Shown here piece after piece: positions 33,674 to 41,923 of a stretch of DNA of 64,000 nucleotides (positions are counted from its first letter, which is position 1; the number at the start of each line of letters is the position of its first letter). The notes under the pieces were generated by a model. That model did not search any database and was not told the origin of the DNA. It saw only the letters and a list, made by a program, of their open reading frames with translations. The stretch covers positions 6,634,001 through 6,698,000 of the forward strand of contig NZ_CP031194.1 of assembly GCF_003344965.1 (NCBI RefSeq). The letters run 5' to 3'. Source of the DNA: Streptomyces paludis (GTDB lineage: Bacteria; Actinomycetota; Actinomycetes; Streptomycetales; Streptomycetaceae). A program made the position numbers and the translations under genes.

Positions 33674-34968
33674 CAGCTCACCAGCCCCATATCCGCCAGC
33701 ACCTGGCGGCCGATGCCGATGGCGCGGTCGGCCGCCTGCGGCGTCTTCCGCCAGGCCGGGTCATCCCGGACCACCTGCGTGAAGTCCGTCAGCGACAGCG
33801 GCGCCGGCTTGCCGTCCGGTCCCATGCGGTTGAGCGCCGCCTTGATCTTCGGGGAGAAGACGTCAATGTCCGTATCGGGCAGGCCCAGTTCCTGCGCGAG
33901 CACCTGTACGTACGGCGACGCCACCTCGCGCATGCTGGCGCCCGCCGCGATCTGCTCCGCGAAGGCGGGGTACAGCCCGGCCGCCTGCTCGCGCATCGAG
34001 CCCTGGATCTGCTCCATGGTCGTGAGCCCGCGTACGAGGTACTGCGCGTTGTTCAGGATGGACTGGTCCGTCACGGCCACGCCCAGGTCGTACGCCGTCC
34101 GCTTGATCTCCTTGGCGGCGGCGCCGGCCATGCCGCCCATCGTCTTCTCCGCGCCGAATTTGATGTACTGGCCAAGGAAGTTGCCGACCTGGGCATCGTT
34201 CCACTCCAGGTGGATCATGTTCCGGGCCAGCGTGTCCACGTTCTTCTGGGACAGGACGGCCCCGGCCTTGACGGCCATCTGGCGCGCGGCCTCGCGGGCC
34301 GCCTCCATGCTGGCCTTGTACGTCGCGGGGTCCGTCTTGGCCAAGACCTGCGCCTTGCGGACGCTGCTGGAGTTCTTCTTCCACCAGTTGCTGTTCTTGA
34401 CCTCGGCCTGGAACTTCTGAGGCGTCCACTGCCCCTCCACCGCGCCGTTGAGCATCTTGAACAGCTCGGGCTGGGACTTGAAAAAGCTGTACGACATGCC
34501 GTACGTCTCCGCCAGCTCGTGGGCGTCCAGTACGGGCGCGACCTCCAGCGCCTCGCCGTCCCCGCCGCCGGCCGCCGCGTCGGCGCTCACGCCGGGGACC
34601 CGGCGCCCGCCCATCCACCGGTCCATGTAGTAGCCCTCGGAGAGGGACGAGATCTTCACGCCCTTGCCTGGGGCCGGGGCGTGGATGAACTTGCCGCCAC
34701 CCATGTAGATGCCCACGTGGTCCGGGCCGGACCGCTTTCGGTCCGTGTCGAAGAAAACGAGGTCCCCGGGGCGCAGCTTGTTCGGCTGCACGGACTGGCC
34801 CACATTGATCTGGTCGTACGTCACGCGCGGCAGGGTGATGCCGTTCTTGCCGAAGGCGTACTGGACCAGTCCGCTACAGTCGAAGCCGCTCGGGGTGTTG
34901 CCGCCCCAGACGTACTGGAGGCCCAGGTACTGCCTGGCCAGCTCTACGATGCTCTCGCCCTTGGCCAT
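33673..34968 (-). CDS. Virion-associated NlpC/P60 peptidase with shared ejection domain
   Basis: 431 residues. N-terminal NlpC/P60 domain: catalytic Cys31 in GFDCSGLVQYAF, His near 83 in DHVGIYMG, and RPGDLVFFD. It would cut D-glutamyl-diaminopimelate peptides. From about residue 145 it is homologous to the transglycosylase protein (ELAETYGM, FQAEVKNSNWWKKNSS, TDPATYK, DPAWRKT). Two paralogous stalks with different hydrolase heads, encoded in tandem with one-base overlaps, suggest gene duplication and head exchange. Confidence 0.87.
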   Translation of the reverse strand: MAKGESIVELARQYLGLQYVWGGNTPSGFDCSGLVQYAFGKNGITLPRVTYDQINVGQSVQPNKLRPGDLVFFDTDRKRSGPDHVGIYMGGGKFIHAPAPGKGVKISSLSEGYYMDRWMGGRRVPGVSADAAAGGGDGEALEVAPVLDAHELAETYGMSYSFFKSQPELFKMLNGAVEGQWTPQKFQAEVKNSNWWKKNSSSVRKAQVLAKTDPATYKASMEAAREAARQMAVKAGAVLSQKNVDTLARNMIHLEWNDAQVGNFLGQYIKFGAEKTMGGMAGAAAKEIKRTAYDLGVAVTDQSILNNAQYLVRGLTTMEQIQGSMREQAAGLYPAFAEQIAAGASMREVASPYVQVLAQELGLPDTDIDVFSPKIKAALNRMGPDGKPAPLSLTDFTQVVRDDPAWRKTPQAADRAIGIGRQVLADMGLVS

Positions 34969-35858
34969 TACTCCGGCGCCCCGAAGATCAGGCTGTCGAA
35001 CGCGTTCTGGTACGTCGTCGCGGCCTGGACCGCGCCGTACTCCTTCTTCCCCTTGATCTGCTGCTCGCCCAGGTACGCCCGGCCCTCGGCCGTCATGCCG
35101 CCCTCGGACCGCGTGTCCGAGCTGATCGGCTGGCCGGTCTCCATGTCGTACTGCGTCTCGGTCGTCTGCGTCACGGGGGCGTTCGCCTCCGCGGCGGCCA
35201 GCGCCTTGGCGAAGCCGCCCAACTCGCCCGCGCCGGGGTCGCGGCCCATCAGGTCCTGGAAGAGCTTGGTGGCGATCGCCTTCGCGGTGTCCGGGTCGGT
35301 CATGTCCGTGCGGGTGTCCACCTGCTGCGCCCGGCCGTTGCCGAGATACGTGCCGGGGCCCACGAAGCGCTTCTCACCGGTCACGGTGTTGACCTGGAAG
35401 GCCCCCATGGACTCCCAGCGGCCGTTACCGCCGCTGGCCTTCACGTATCCGGCCAGCAGATCCAGGGGGCTCACCTTCTGGTTCACCTTGCCGTAGGCGG
35501 CGGCCTCCTTGACCAGCTTGGTCCAGAGCTTGCCAGCCTCCAGGGCGCCGTCCCCGAGGCTCAGCAGGCCGCCCGTGATCCCGGCGGCGAGGAAGTCGGA
35601 CTGCTTCTTCGTGCTCCAGCCGTAGAAGTCGCCCAGCGCCTCTTCCTCCGAGACCCAGATCGACTTCGTCCGGCGGCCGACGGCGGCCTGTGCCGCCTCG
35701 GACATCTGCGACGTCTTCTTGCCCCTCAGGGCGGACTGCTCGCCCATGTAGACCCGGCCGTCACCCTTGCCGGCTCCGCCCTTCAGGCCCTGCGCCAGGG
35801 CCTTGAGGAGGGCCTCCTCCTTCGGGTCCGGCTCCGGCTTCTTCGTCACGATGGTCAT
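34968..35858 (-). CDS. Virion protein, helical, unknown
   Basis: 296 residues from ATG 35858. The segment TKSIWVSEEEALGDFYGWS and the motif LFQDLMGRDPGAGELGGFAKAL recur in large structural proteins of actinophages, the latter like DUF4214-type GRxPxxxE repeats. It overlaps the giant virion gene and the NlpC gene, so it belongs to the same internal-virion block. Confidence 0.6.
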   Translation of the reverse strand: MTIVTKKPEPDPKEEALLKALAQGLKGGAGKGDGRVYMGEQSALRGKKTSQMSEAAQAAVGRRTKSIWVSEEEALGDFYGWSTKKQSDFLAAGITGGLLSLGDGALEAGKLWTKLVKEAAAYGKVNQKVSPLDLLAGYVKASGGNGRWESMGAFQVNTVTGEKRFVGPGTYLGNGRAQQVDTRTDMTDPDTAKAIATKLFQDLMGRDPGAGELGGFAKALAAAEANAPVTQTTETQYDMETGQPISSDTRSEGGMTAEGRAYLGEQQIKGKKEYGAVQAATTYQNAFDSLIFGAPE

Positions 35859-38800
35859 AGCATCTCCTCCGAGACCATGTCGTCCAGGTCGGCCGACAGC
35901 TCGTCCAGGTCCACGCCCAGGTCCCTGCTGAGGTACCGGCTGTGCAGGTCTCCGAAGCGGGTGTCCGACTCGATCAGGCTGTCCACGAAGCGGGCCCACG
36001 CGGTGGCAAGATCGCGGTTGTCCTTGGCCCTGAGCGCCTTCGCGCCGCCGCCGGCCTTCCGGCTCTGGAGTTCCTGCACGATGGCCTTGCGGCCCGTCAG
36101 GTACGTACGCAGGCCGCGCAGGTCGCTGCGGTTCGGGTTGTCCGCCAGCGGCGAGTTCGCCACGGCCGTCAGGCCGGGGATCATGCGGTCGTACCGCCGC
36201 GCGTCAAGCGTGTAGTAGTCCTTCGACCACCCCTCGTTGTAGTACGGGTTCTCGCTCCCGTCGGGGAGCAGCGGATCCCCCAGGAGCGCGCTGATCGCGG
36301 AGCGCATGGCCGCCAGCTCCTCCGCCCCGTCATCCGCGAAGGACGTGAAGCCGGCACTGTGGAGCTGTGCCGTGATCGAGTTCTGGAGCTGAGTGAACTT
36401 CGACCAGCCCAGCCGCCGCTGGTTCTCCGCCATCGCCTCCTCGGCGGACAGCTTCGTGCGCTGCATCTCCGATCCGCCGGGCACCAGTGGATGCGTGAGC
36501 TGGTACGTGTACGCCTCCGGCGAGAACGGCCCCGAGCCCTCCGGGCCGATGATGAGCGCGCCCAGCTCGGGGTTCTCCGCGAGCTGCTGTTCATACTGCT
36601 TGGACAGTTCCACGGCGGCCTTGGTCGCCTCGGCGCCGATCTTGTTCTTGCTGGTCGCCTGGGCGAAGATGAAGTACGACTCCCCGAAGCGGCTCAAGAA
36701 CTCCTCGTCGGCGCGCAGCGGGTCTTTCCGGCGCAGGTTGTTGTACTGGTCGCGGTAGAACGCGTACTGGTCCGACCTCTGCGTGGCGGCTGGCTGACTG
36801 AACGCCCATACGGCGCTCTCCAGCCAGTACGACCGCGTCATGTCCGCGATCTCGCGGGCGCTGGGCATCGGCTTCCCGAGGTTCGCGTGCTCGTACGCGG
36901 AGCGCTGCATGATCTGGAGCTTCACGCGCTGGTAGCGCTCGTCCGTGGTGTCGAAGGCCGTGAGGAAGTTCTTCGCCGTCTGCGGCATGCTCAGGTCGGC
37001 CGCGCGGCCCAGCGGCGTGTTTCCGAAGAGGGGGCTGCCGGCCGACGGGCCGAAGGGCAGGATGCCCAGCTTCCGGGCCACCTCGCCTTGCGAGGGCTTG
37101 TCCTTCACGAACTCATTCACCGGTATCGAGACAATCGGACCCGTGCCCGGGTTGAACCAAGGGTCACCCTGCGTGATGATGTTCATCGAATCCTGGGAGA
37201 CCAGCCAGCGGCCCGAGCCGTCCATGGAGAACGCCTTCCCCACCGGGCCGTCCACCACGAACTGGGGGACGCGGGCCATGATCCGGCGGTCCCCCTTCGG
37301 GACGAAGGTCTTCTTCCCGGTGACGGGGTCAATGACTGTCCCGTCCTTCGCCAGCTTGTTGCCGTCGTTGTCCTGCATCCACCCCGCCGCGATGGGCGCG
37401 TGGAAGAAGGTGTTCGCGTAGCCCACCACCTGTGGCCGGTCCGCGATGATCCGGCTCCAGCGCTGCCACGCCTCGGTCGTGGCGCTGAAGAAGGGCGACA
37501 CGAAGCGGAGCATGTGCCCCGCGTCCGAGCGGTGCGCGATGTCGAAAACCAGCTTCCGCGTGTCCTTCAGCGCGAGGCGCCGCGCGGTCTCCGCGATGCG
37601 GTCGGCCTCGGCCTGGGTGACCTTCGCGCCCTGCTTCATCTCCTGGGCCACGATGGTCCTGGCGTGGCCCTCGTACAGCTGGTTGAACAGGGGGTGCCTG
37701 GACATCCTGTCTGCGGGCATGGTCGCCACGACCTTGAACCAGCCGTCGATGACGCGGTCCATCCCCCTGGACATGTGGTTCGAGCCGGCCAAGTTCTCGC
37801 CCAGGCTGGTCGAGTGCACCTCGAAGGGGCGGATGCCCTTCTCCGCGCTCTGCGTCAGGAAGCCGATGTCCGCCTTGCCCTCCAGGGCGGCCTGGCGGAT
37901 CAGCGGGTCAGGGAGGTACGTCTCCACGTCGTGGTAGACCGACGTCGCCACGCGCTCGTCGGACGTGTACTTCAGCCCGAGCCGCTTCCGGTACGCGCGG
38001 CCCTCAACCGTGCGCCCGAGCCAGTGCGTCATCTGCTCGATGGACGCGCCCTTCACGGCCTGGAGGGCCAGGCCGTCCTGGAGGATCTGGTTGTTGACGG
38101 CCTGGTGCCACGCCTCCACAAACGCACGCTCGTTCTGGGGGTAGGACAGGCTCTTGCCCGAGTGGCTGAAACTCCTGACCAGGTTGCCGTGGACCAGCTT
38201 CTTGTTCGAAGCGAACAGGTTCCGCAGCGAATCGTCAGAAGAGATCATCTTCTGGTAGTACTCGCCCTTCTCTCCGCCGAAGGACGCCGGCAGGACTACG
38301 CCGCGCGCGGCCTGGACCTCCTTGTGGAGCTGGCTCCGCTGCGTGAAGCCGCGGCCGTGCCGCGTCCGCGCCTCGTCCGCCATACGCGCCGCGTTCTCGC
38401 GGCTCTGCGTGATGAATCCGAGCTGCTCGTCCAGCGCATCGAGCTTTGCCCGCTCGGGCCCGGCGCGGTAGGCCGCGAGACGCCTCTCGTGCAGCGCTGC
38501 GTACCCCTTGTGCCGCGCCACCAGCGCGTCATGGGCGGCCAGCTTGTGGCGGGGGGTGGTCTTGGGGTCCAACGCGTTCCGGCGCCCCAGCGCGCGGCGG
38601 TGCGCGTCGCGCGAGCGCGTGGCCGCGGTCTTGTGCAGGGCCTCCTGCGTCTGCACCTTCAACCGCACCGCGTCGGCCTGCGGCCGGAGCAGCTTCAGTT
38701 CGTCGTCCGCGTACTTCACGCCTTCGCGGAAGGCGGCCTCCTGCGCCTCGTACGCGCTCGGGCGCTTCCACTGCGCCAGGTTGGTGGCGAGGTTCTTGAC

Positions 38801-40804
38801 GCCCTGGCCCGTACGCATCGCCATCTGAGCAGTACCCACCCGGGCGATCTGCCCGGCGATGTCATCCCCGAGCACGCGGGGGATGTAGCCCAGGCGGAAA
38901 AGGGCGCTGAACTTCCACAAATGGTTCATGTAGTCGATGGAGTCAGTCATCCAGTCGGCGGCCGATCCGCCGCGCGTGCGCAGGGCCTTGATGGCGCTCC
39001 CGTGGCGAGCCAGCGCGGTGTCCAGCGCCTTCAGGTCGATCAGCACGTGATCGTTGGCCAGCCGCGTGGCCATGTTCGGGTGAACGGAGAGCTTTCCGCC
39101 GTGCCCCATGAACTCGTCCAGGTGGACCTTCTCGCCCGGGAAGGTCCCGGCGCTGTACCGCCGCAGCTCCTCCTGGCCGTTGGAGATATTCCGGCGGAAC
39201 TCCTGGTAAAGGACCGCGGCTTCATCGGTCGTGAAGCCACGCTTCTTGGCGATCTGGGCGACGCCCAGGCTGCCCACCTCGTCCAGGAGGTCGAGCCGCT
39301 GGCCCTCCGTGGTGGTCTTGAGGTACCGGGCCAGGAGATCCTGGCGGATGCCCGGACCTACGCCCGGGATGCGCGCGATGTGCCCGCGCAGCTCCGCGAT
39401 CGAGTCGGCCGTCAGGTCATCGATCTTGATCGTCCCGTTGGGGTGTGCCTCGCGGAAGCTCCGCACCATCGTCAAGGGGTTCCCGAAGAAATCCCCCGCG
39501 TTCACGCGGGTGATGGCGCTGCCGCCGCCGCGGCGAGTGAGGCTGCCGGCCGCCGGGCCGGTGCGGTAGTCCGCCTGCGCAGCGGTGCGGCGCTCAGCCC
39601 GCGCGAAGCTCCAGCGCGTCAGGTTGACGGCGTCCAGCTCGCCGTAGTGCTCCAGCATCTCCTTGTAGCTGGTGCCCAGCGCCTCGTCGGCGCTGATCTG
39701 CTTCTCCAGGCTGGCCCGCCGGGCCTGAACCATGGCCTCGACGCGAGGGTTATTCAGCGCGAGCACGCGCGGAAGGTCCAGGTCCAGTTCACTCAGCCTG
39801 GCCGTGTCTTTCTCCAGGCGCTGGCCGACCACGCCGTTGCGCTGCTGGAGTAGCGCGCGGGCCTCTACGTCGCCCAGTGACGTACGGAGGAAAAGGTTCA
39901 CCTCCTCGGGCGACTGGAGCCGCGAGACGATGCCGCCCGCGCGCGGCCCCAGCGCGCTGGCTCGGAACATCGTCAGATTGTTGATCACGTCCGGACGGTC
40001 CTTGTTGGCCCACAAGTAGTCCTGCGCCTTGCCCATCGTGCTGTCGGCCATCAGGCCGTCGATATCGTCCTTCGACCAGCCGCCCTTCGGGCGGGGCTTG
40101 ACCACCTTGGCTTCGCGCAGCGCGGCGGCGCCCTTGCCGCCGATGATGACCGGGTCCAGCCACCAGCGCACGGCGAAGTCCCCGGCCCCGGAGCCGTACT
40201 TGAAGAGGTCGCTGTCAACTCTCAGGTGCTCTACGTAGGCATTGCCCACTGCGGGCATGCCCATCTCCTGGAGCGCGGCGCGCTGCTCGTCCTCGGACAA
40301 GTCCTGATAGTCCGGCGGCAGCGCCGACGGCGCGGGTTCCTGGTACTGAAGGGGCGACTTCACCGCCAGATCGGAGACGCGGTCGCCCTCATTCGAGAAG
40401 CCCTCGGCGGCGGACATCGTGCTCATCCCGAACGCCTGGCCCGGCGAGATGTGTTCGGCCGCGCGCCAGGAGCGCGCCCATGCCGAGGCCGACCAGATGT
40501 CGCCCTCGTTGCTGCCGGTATTGAGGAAGTAGGCGGACAGCGGCTGCGAGATGGCGTTCGAGTACACGTACTCCACGCACTGGAGTACGCGCTCCAGGCT
40601 CTGGCCCGTAGCGTTCAGTACGGGGCCTGCGGCCGACTTGACCGCATTGTCCATCTGGCGGTCACGCATCACGTCCATCGGGCCGGCGCCGGTCCGCTTG
40701 CGGTACTCCTCCGGGGTCTCCTTGCCGAATACGTGCTCATCAACCCAGGCGCCAGCGTCCTGCATGCCGCCCACGGCATCCTTCAGCCATCCACCGATGC
40801 CCAC
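35855..40804 (-). CDS. Giant internal virion protein (1649 residues)
   Basis: GTG start at 40804. Mostly alpha-helical. An N-terminal part (GIGGWLKDAVGG) has amphipathic character. A coiled-coil/Arg-rich centre (about 730-850) includes the helix AGPERAKLDALDEQLGFITQ. Around residue 640 there is a weakly hydrophobic stretch (SALFRLGYIPRVLGDDIAG). The C-terminal half contains RFVSPFFSATTEAWQRW and a long helical tail. No polymerase, protease or ART motif could be identified by eye. Size and position just after the portal, before the hydrolase-bearing proteins, fit an injected internal core/ejection protein rather than a tape measure, since no tail tube genes accompany it. Confidence 0.65.
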   Translation of the reverse strand: MGIGGWLKDAVGGMQDAGAWVDEHVFGKETPEEYRKRTGAGPMDVMRDRQMDNAVKSAAGPVLNATGQSLERVLQCVEYVYSNAISQPLSAYFLNTGSNEGDIWSASAWARSWRAAEHISPGQAFGMSTMSAAEGFSNEGDRVSDLAVKSPLQYQEPAPSALPPDYQDLSEDEQRAALQEMGMPAVGNAYVEHLRVDSDLFKYGSGAGDFAVRWWLDPVIIGGKGAAALREAKVVKPRPKGGWSKDDIDGLMADSTMGKAQDYLWANKDRPDVINNLTMFRASALGPRAGGIVSRLQSPEEVNLFLRTSLGDVEARALLQQRNGVVGQRLEKDTARLSELDLDLPRVLALNNPRVEAMVQARRASLEKQISADEALGTSYKEMLEHYGELDAVNLTRWSFARAERRTAAQADYRTGPAAGSLTRRGGGSAITRVNAGDFFGNPLTMVRSFREAHPNGTIKIDDLTADSIAELRGHIARIPGVGPGIRQDLLARYLKTTTEGQRLDLLDEVGSLGVAQIAKKRGFTTDEAAVLYQEFRRNISNGQEELRRYSAGTFPGEKVHLDEFMGHGGKLSVHPNMATRLANDHVLIDLKALDTALARHGSAIKALRTRGGSAADWMTDSIDYMNHLWKFSALFRLGYIPRVLGDDIAGQIARVGTAQMAMRTGQGVKNLATNLAQWKRPSAYEAQEAAFREGVKYADDELKLLRPQADAVRLKVQTQEALHKTAATRSRDAHRRALGRRNALDPKTTPRHKLAAHDALVARHKGYAALHERRLAAYRAGPERAKLDALDEQLGFITQSRENAARMADEARTRHGRGFTQRSQLHKEVQAARGVVLPASFGGEKGEYYQKMISSDDSLRNLFASNKKLVHGNLVRSFSHSGKSLSYPQNERAFVEAWHQAVNNQILQDGLALQAVKGASIEQMTHWLGRTVEGRAYRKRLGLKYTSDERVATSVYHDVETYLPDPLIRQAALEGKADIGFLTQSAEKGIRPFEVHSTSLGENLAGSNHMSRGMDRVIDGWFKVVATMPADRMSRHPLFNQLYEGHARTIVAQEMKQGAKVTQAEADRIAETARRLALKDTRKLVFDIAHRSDAGHMLRFVSPFFSATTEAWQRWSRIIADRPQVVGYANTFFHAPIAAGWMQDNDGNKLAKDGTVIDPVTGKKTFVPKGDRRIMARVPQFVVDGPVGKAFSMDGSGRWLVSQDSMNIITQGDPWFNPGTGPIVSIPVNEFVKDKPSQGEVARKLGILPFGPSAGSPLFGNTPLGRAADLSMPQTAKNFLTAFDTTDERYQRVKLQIMQRSAYEHANLGKPMPSAREIADMTRSYWLESAVWAFSQPAATQRSDQYAFYRDQYNNLRRKDPLRADEEFLSRFGESYFIFAQATSKNKIGAEATKAAVELSKQYEQQLAENPELGALIIGPEGSGPFSPEAYTYQLTHPLVPGGSEMQRTKLSAEEAMAENQRRLGWSKFTQLQNSITAQLHSAGFTSFADDGAEELAAMRSAISALLGDPLLPDGSENPYYNEGWSKDYYTLDARRYDRMIPGLTAVANSPLADNPNRSDLRGLRTYLTGRKAIVQELQSRKAGGGAKALRAKDNRDLATAWARFVDSLIESDTRFGDLHSRYLSRDLGVDLDELSADLDDMVSEEML

Positions 40805-40978
40805 TCAGACCCCCTCGGCGGGGTAAACGTCGATCGGCGTCTCGGCGGTCTGGAGACCGTACGCCAGGCCGTAGCCCACCAAGTCCGGACTCGCGCCGTT
40901 CAGCGCGAAGTCCCAGGCCAGGCCCGGTGTGTCCGGGAAGAGCGAGGCCATGTTGCCGAGGTCATCGAACCACTCCAT
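40805..40978 (-). CDS. Small acidic protein, unknown
   Basis: 57 codons from ATG 40978 (MEWFDDLGNMASLFPD...). Acidic and aromatic, ending at the start of the giant protein gene; the ATG overlaps the upstream stop. No assignment possible. Confidence 0.6.
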   Translation of the reverse strand: MEWFDDLGNMASLFPDTPGLAWDFALNGASPDLVGYGLAYGLQTAETPIDVYPAEGV

Positions 40979-41430
40979 CAGGCCATCCCCTTGAGCTGGC
41001 GGACGAGGTTTCGCGCTGCCTTGCTCGCGCCCGGCTGGTTCGCCATGTGCTCCAGCACCGGCAGGTACTGGATAAGCCTGGTCGCATCCTCGGCGGGCTG
41101 GTTCGGCAGCCCCAGCGCCTCCAGGCCGCCCCCGGCGCCCGCGTCGGCGCCCTCAGTGAGGGGCTGATCAGCCATCTGCGACGGCTCACCGAAACCAATC
41201 AGCCCCTCCGTCACGTCAGCAGGGCCCGCCGGCGCCCCGACGTCGCCGCCGGGCGACTGTGACATGGCCCCGCCCTGCTGGAGCTGCTCCAGATTCTGGC
41301 GCTCCCCGTACGCGCCGCCGGACGGCAGGCGCTGGGGCTGCGCCGGGCCGCCGTCCGTACGGCGCGACAGAGCCCCCGGCCCGCTCGCGGGCGCCGGGCT
41401 GGCGGGCTTGCGGTATCCGCCGCTGGCCAT
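40978..41430 (-). CDS. Structural-region protein, unknown
   Basis: 150 residues. A Gly/Pro/Ser-rich disordered N-terminal half is followed by a helical C-terminal half (IQYLPVLEHMANQPGASKAARNLVRQL). No motif recognised. Located between portal-side small genes and the giant protein. Confidence 0.6.
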   Translation of the reverse strand: MASGGYRKPASPAPASGPGALSRRTDGGPAQPQRLPSGGAYGERQNLEQLQQGGAMSQSPGGDVGAPAGPADVTEGLIGFGEPSQMADQPLTEGADAGAGGGLEALGLPNQPAEDATRLIQYLPVLEHMANQPGASKAARNLVRQLKGMA

Positions 41431-41452
41431 GGCTCCTCCTGAGAACCGTTTT

Positions 41453-41476
41453 CACTTTGCGGACATCCGTAAAGTG
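41453..41476 (-). promoter_or_regulatory. Intergenic hairpin within the late operon
   Basis: CACTTT and AAAGTG with an inner CGG/CCG pair around a short loop. It sits in the 47-bp gap upstream of the 150-residue gene and may set relative expression of portal-side and core genes. Confidence 0.4.
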
Positions 41477-41477
41477 A

Positions 41478-41705
41478 TCAATGGGGCTTGTTCTTGTCGT
41501 TGCTGCCGGTGGTGCCCGCGCTCGCCCCGAGCGAGGTCGAGTTCCAGCTCTGGCCCACGTTGTCCGTCCCGGCGGACCGGGGGTTGGTCTGCGCCTCGCT
41601 CGTGGCGGGCTGCTGCGTGTGGGGCTGCTCCATGCCGCCCTTCAGGCCGGCCATGGGCTGGCTGCCGCCCTCATGGAACGGGTCGCCCGCGAATCCTTCG
41701 CTCAT
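41478..41705 (-). CDS. Small disordered protein, unknown
   Basis: 75 residues from ATG 41705 with AAGGAG upstream. Rich in Gly/Ser/Thr/Asn/Gln, probably unstructured (TSLGASAGTTGSNDKNK). Function unknown. Confidence 0.6.
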   Translation of the reverse strand: MSEGFAGDPFHEGGSQPMAGLKGGMEQPHTQQPATSEAQTNPRSAGTDNVGQSWNSTSLGASAGTTGSNDKNKPH

Positions 41706-41923
41706 GACTTCTCCTTCTTGTGTCCTGCGGCGCAGTACTTCGGCCGGGCGCCCCGGCCGGACCACTCTTTCCTTGGCTCCGAGCACCCGTCGTGCTCGCA
41801 GAGCGCCCTGGCGAAGTCAGGCTCCGCCAGGTTCCGCGCGTGCTCGCGCAGAGTCTCGGGGCACCCGATCCAGTGGGTAGGAGTGCCGTTCTCGGGCTCG
41901 CGCCCGCACTGCTCGCAACTCAT
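41702..41923 (-). CDS. Small zinc-binding protein
   Basis: 73 residues. Cys pairs MSCEQCG, a middle C...HDGC and YCAAGH give a likely zinc site. Overlaps the portal stop and the next gene by 4 bp. Unknown role in the packaging/portal region. Confidence 0.6.
   Translation of the reverse strand: MSCEQCGREPENGTPTHWIGCPETLREHARNLAEPDFARALCEHDGCSEPRKEWSGRGARPKYCAAGHKKEKS

Noticed and set aside
35942..39853. 1303-codon plus-strand ORF
   Set aside because: Antisense to the giant virion protein gene; low-complexity Arg/Val/Gly composition with no domain.
35855..40804. Tape measure protein
   Set aside because: The long helical protein is the right size, but no tail tube, tail terminator or frameshifted chaperone genes accompany it and it lies directly behind the portal block.
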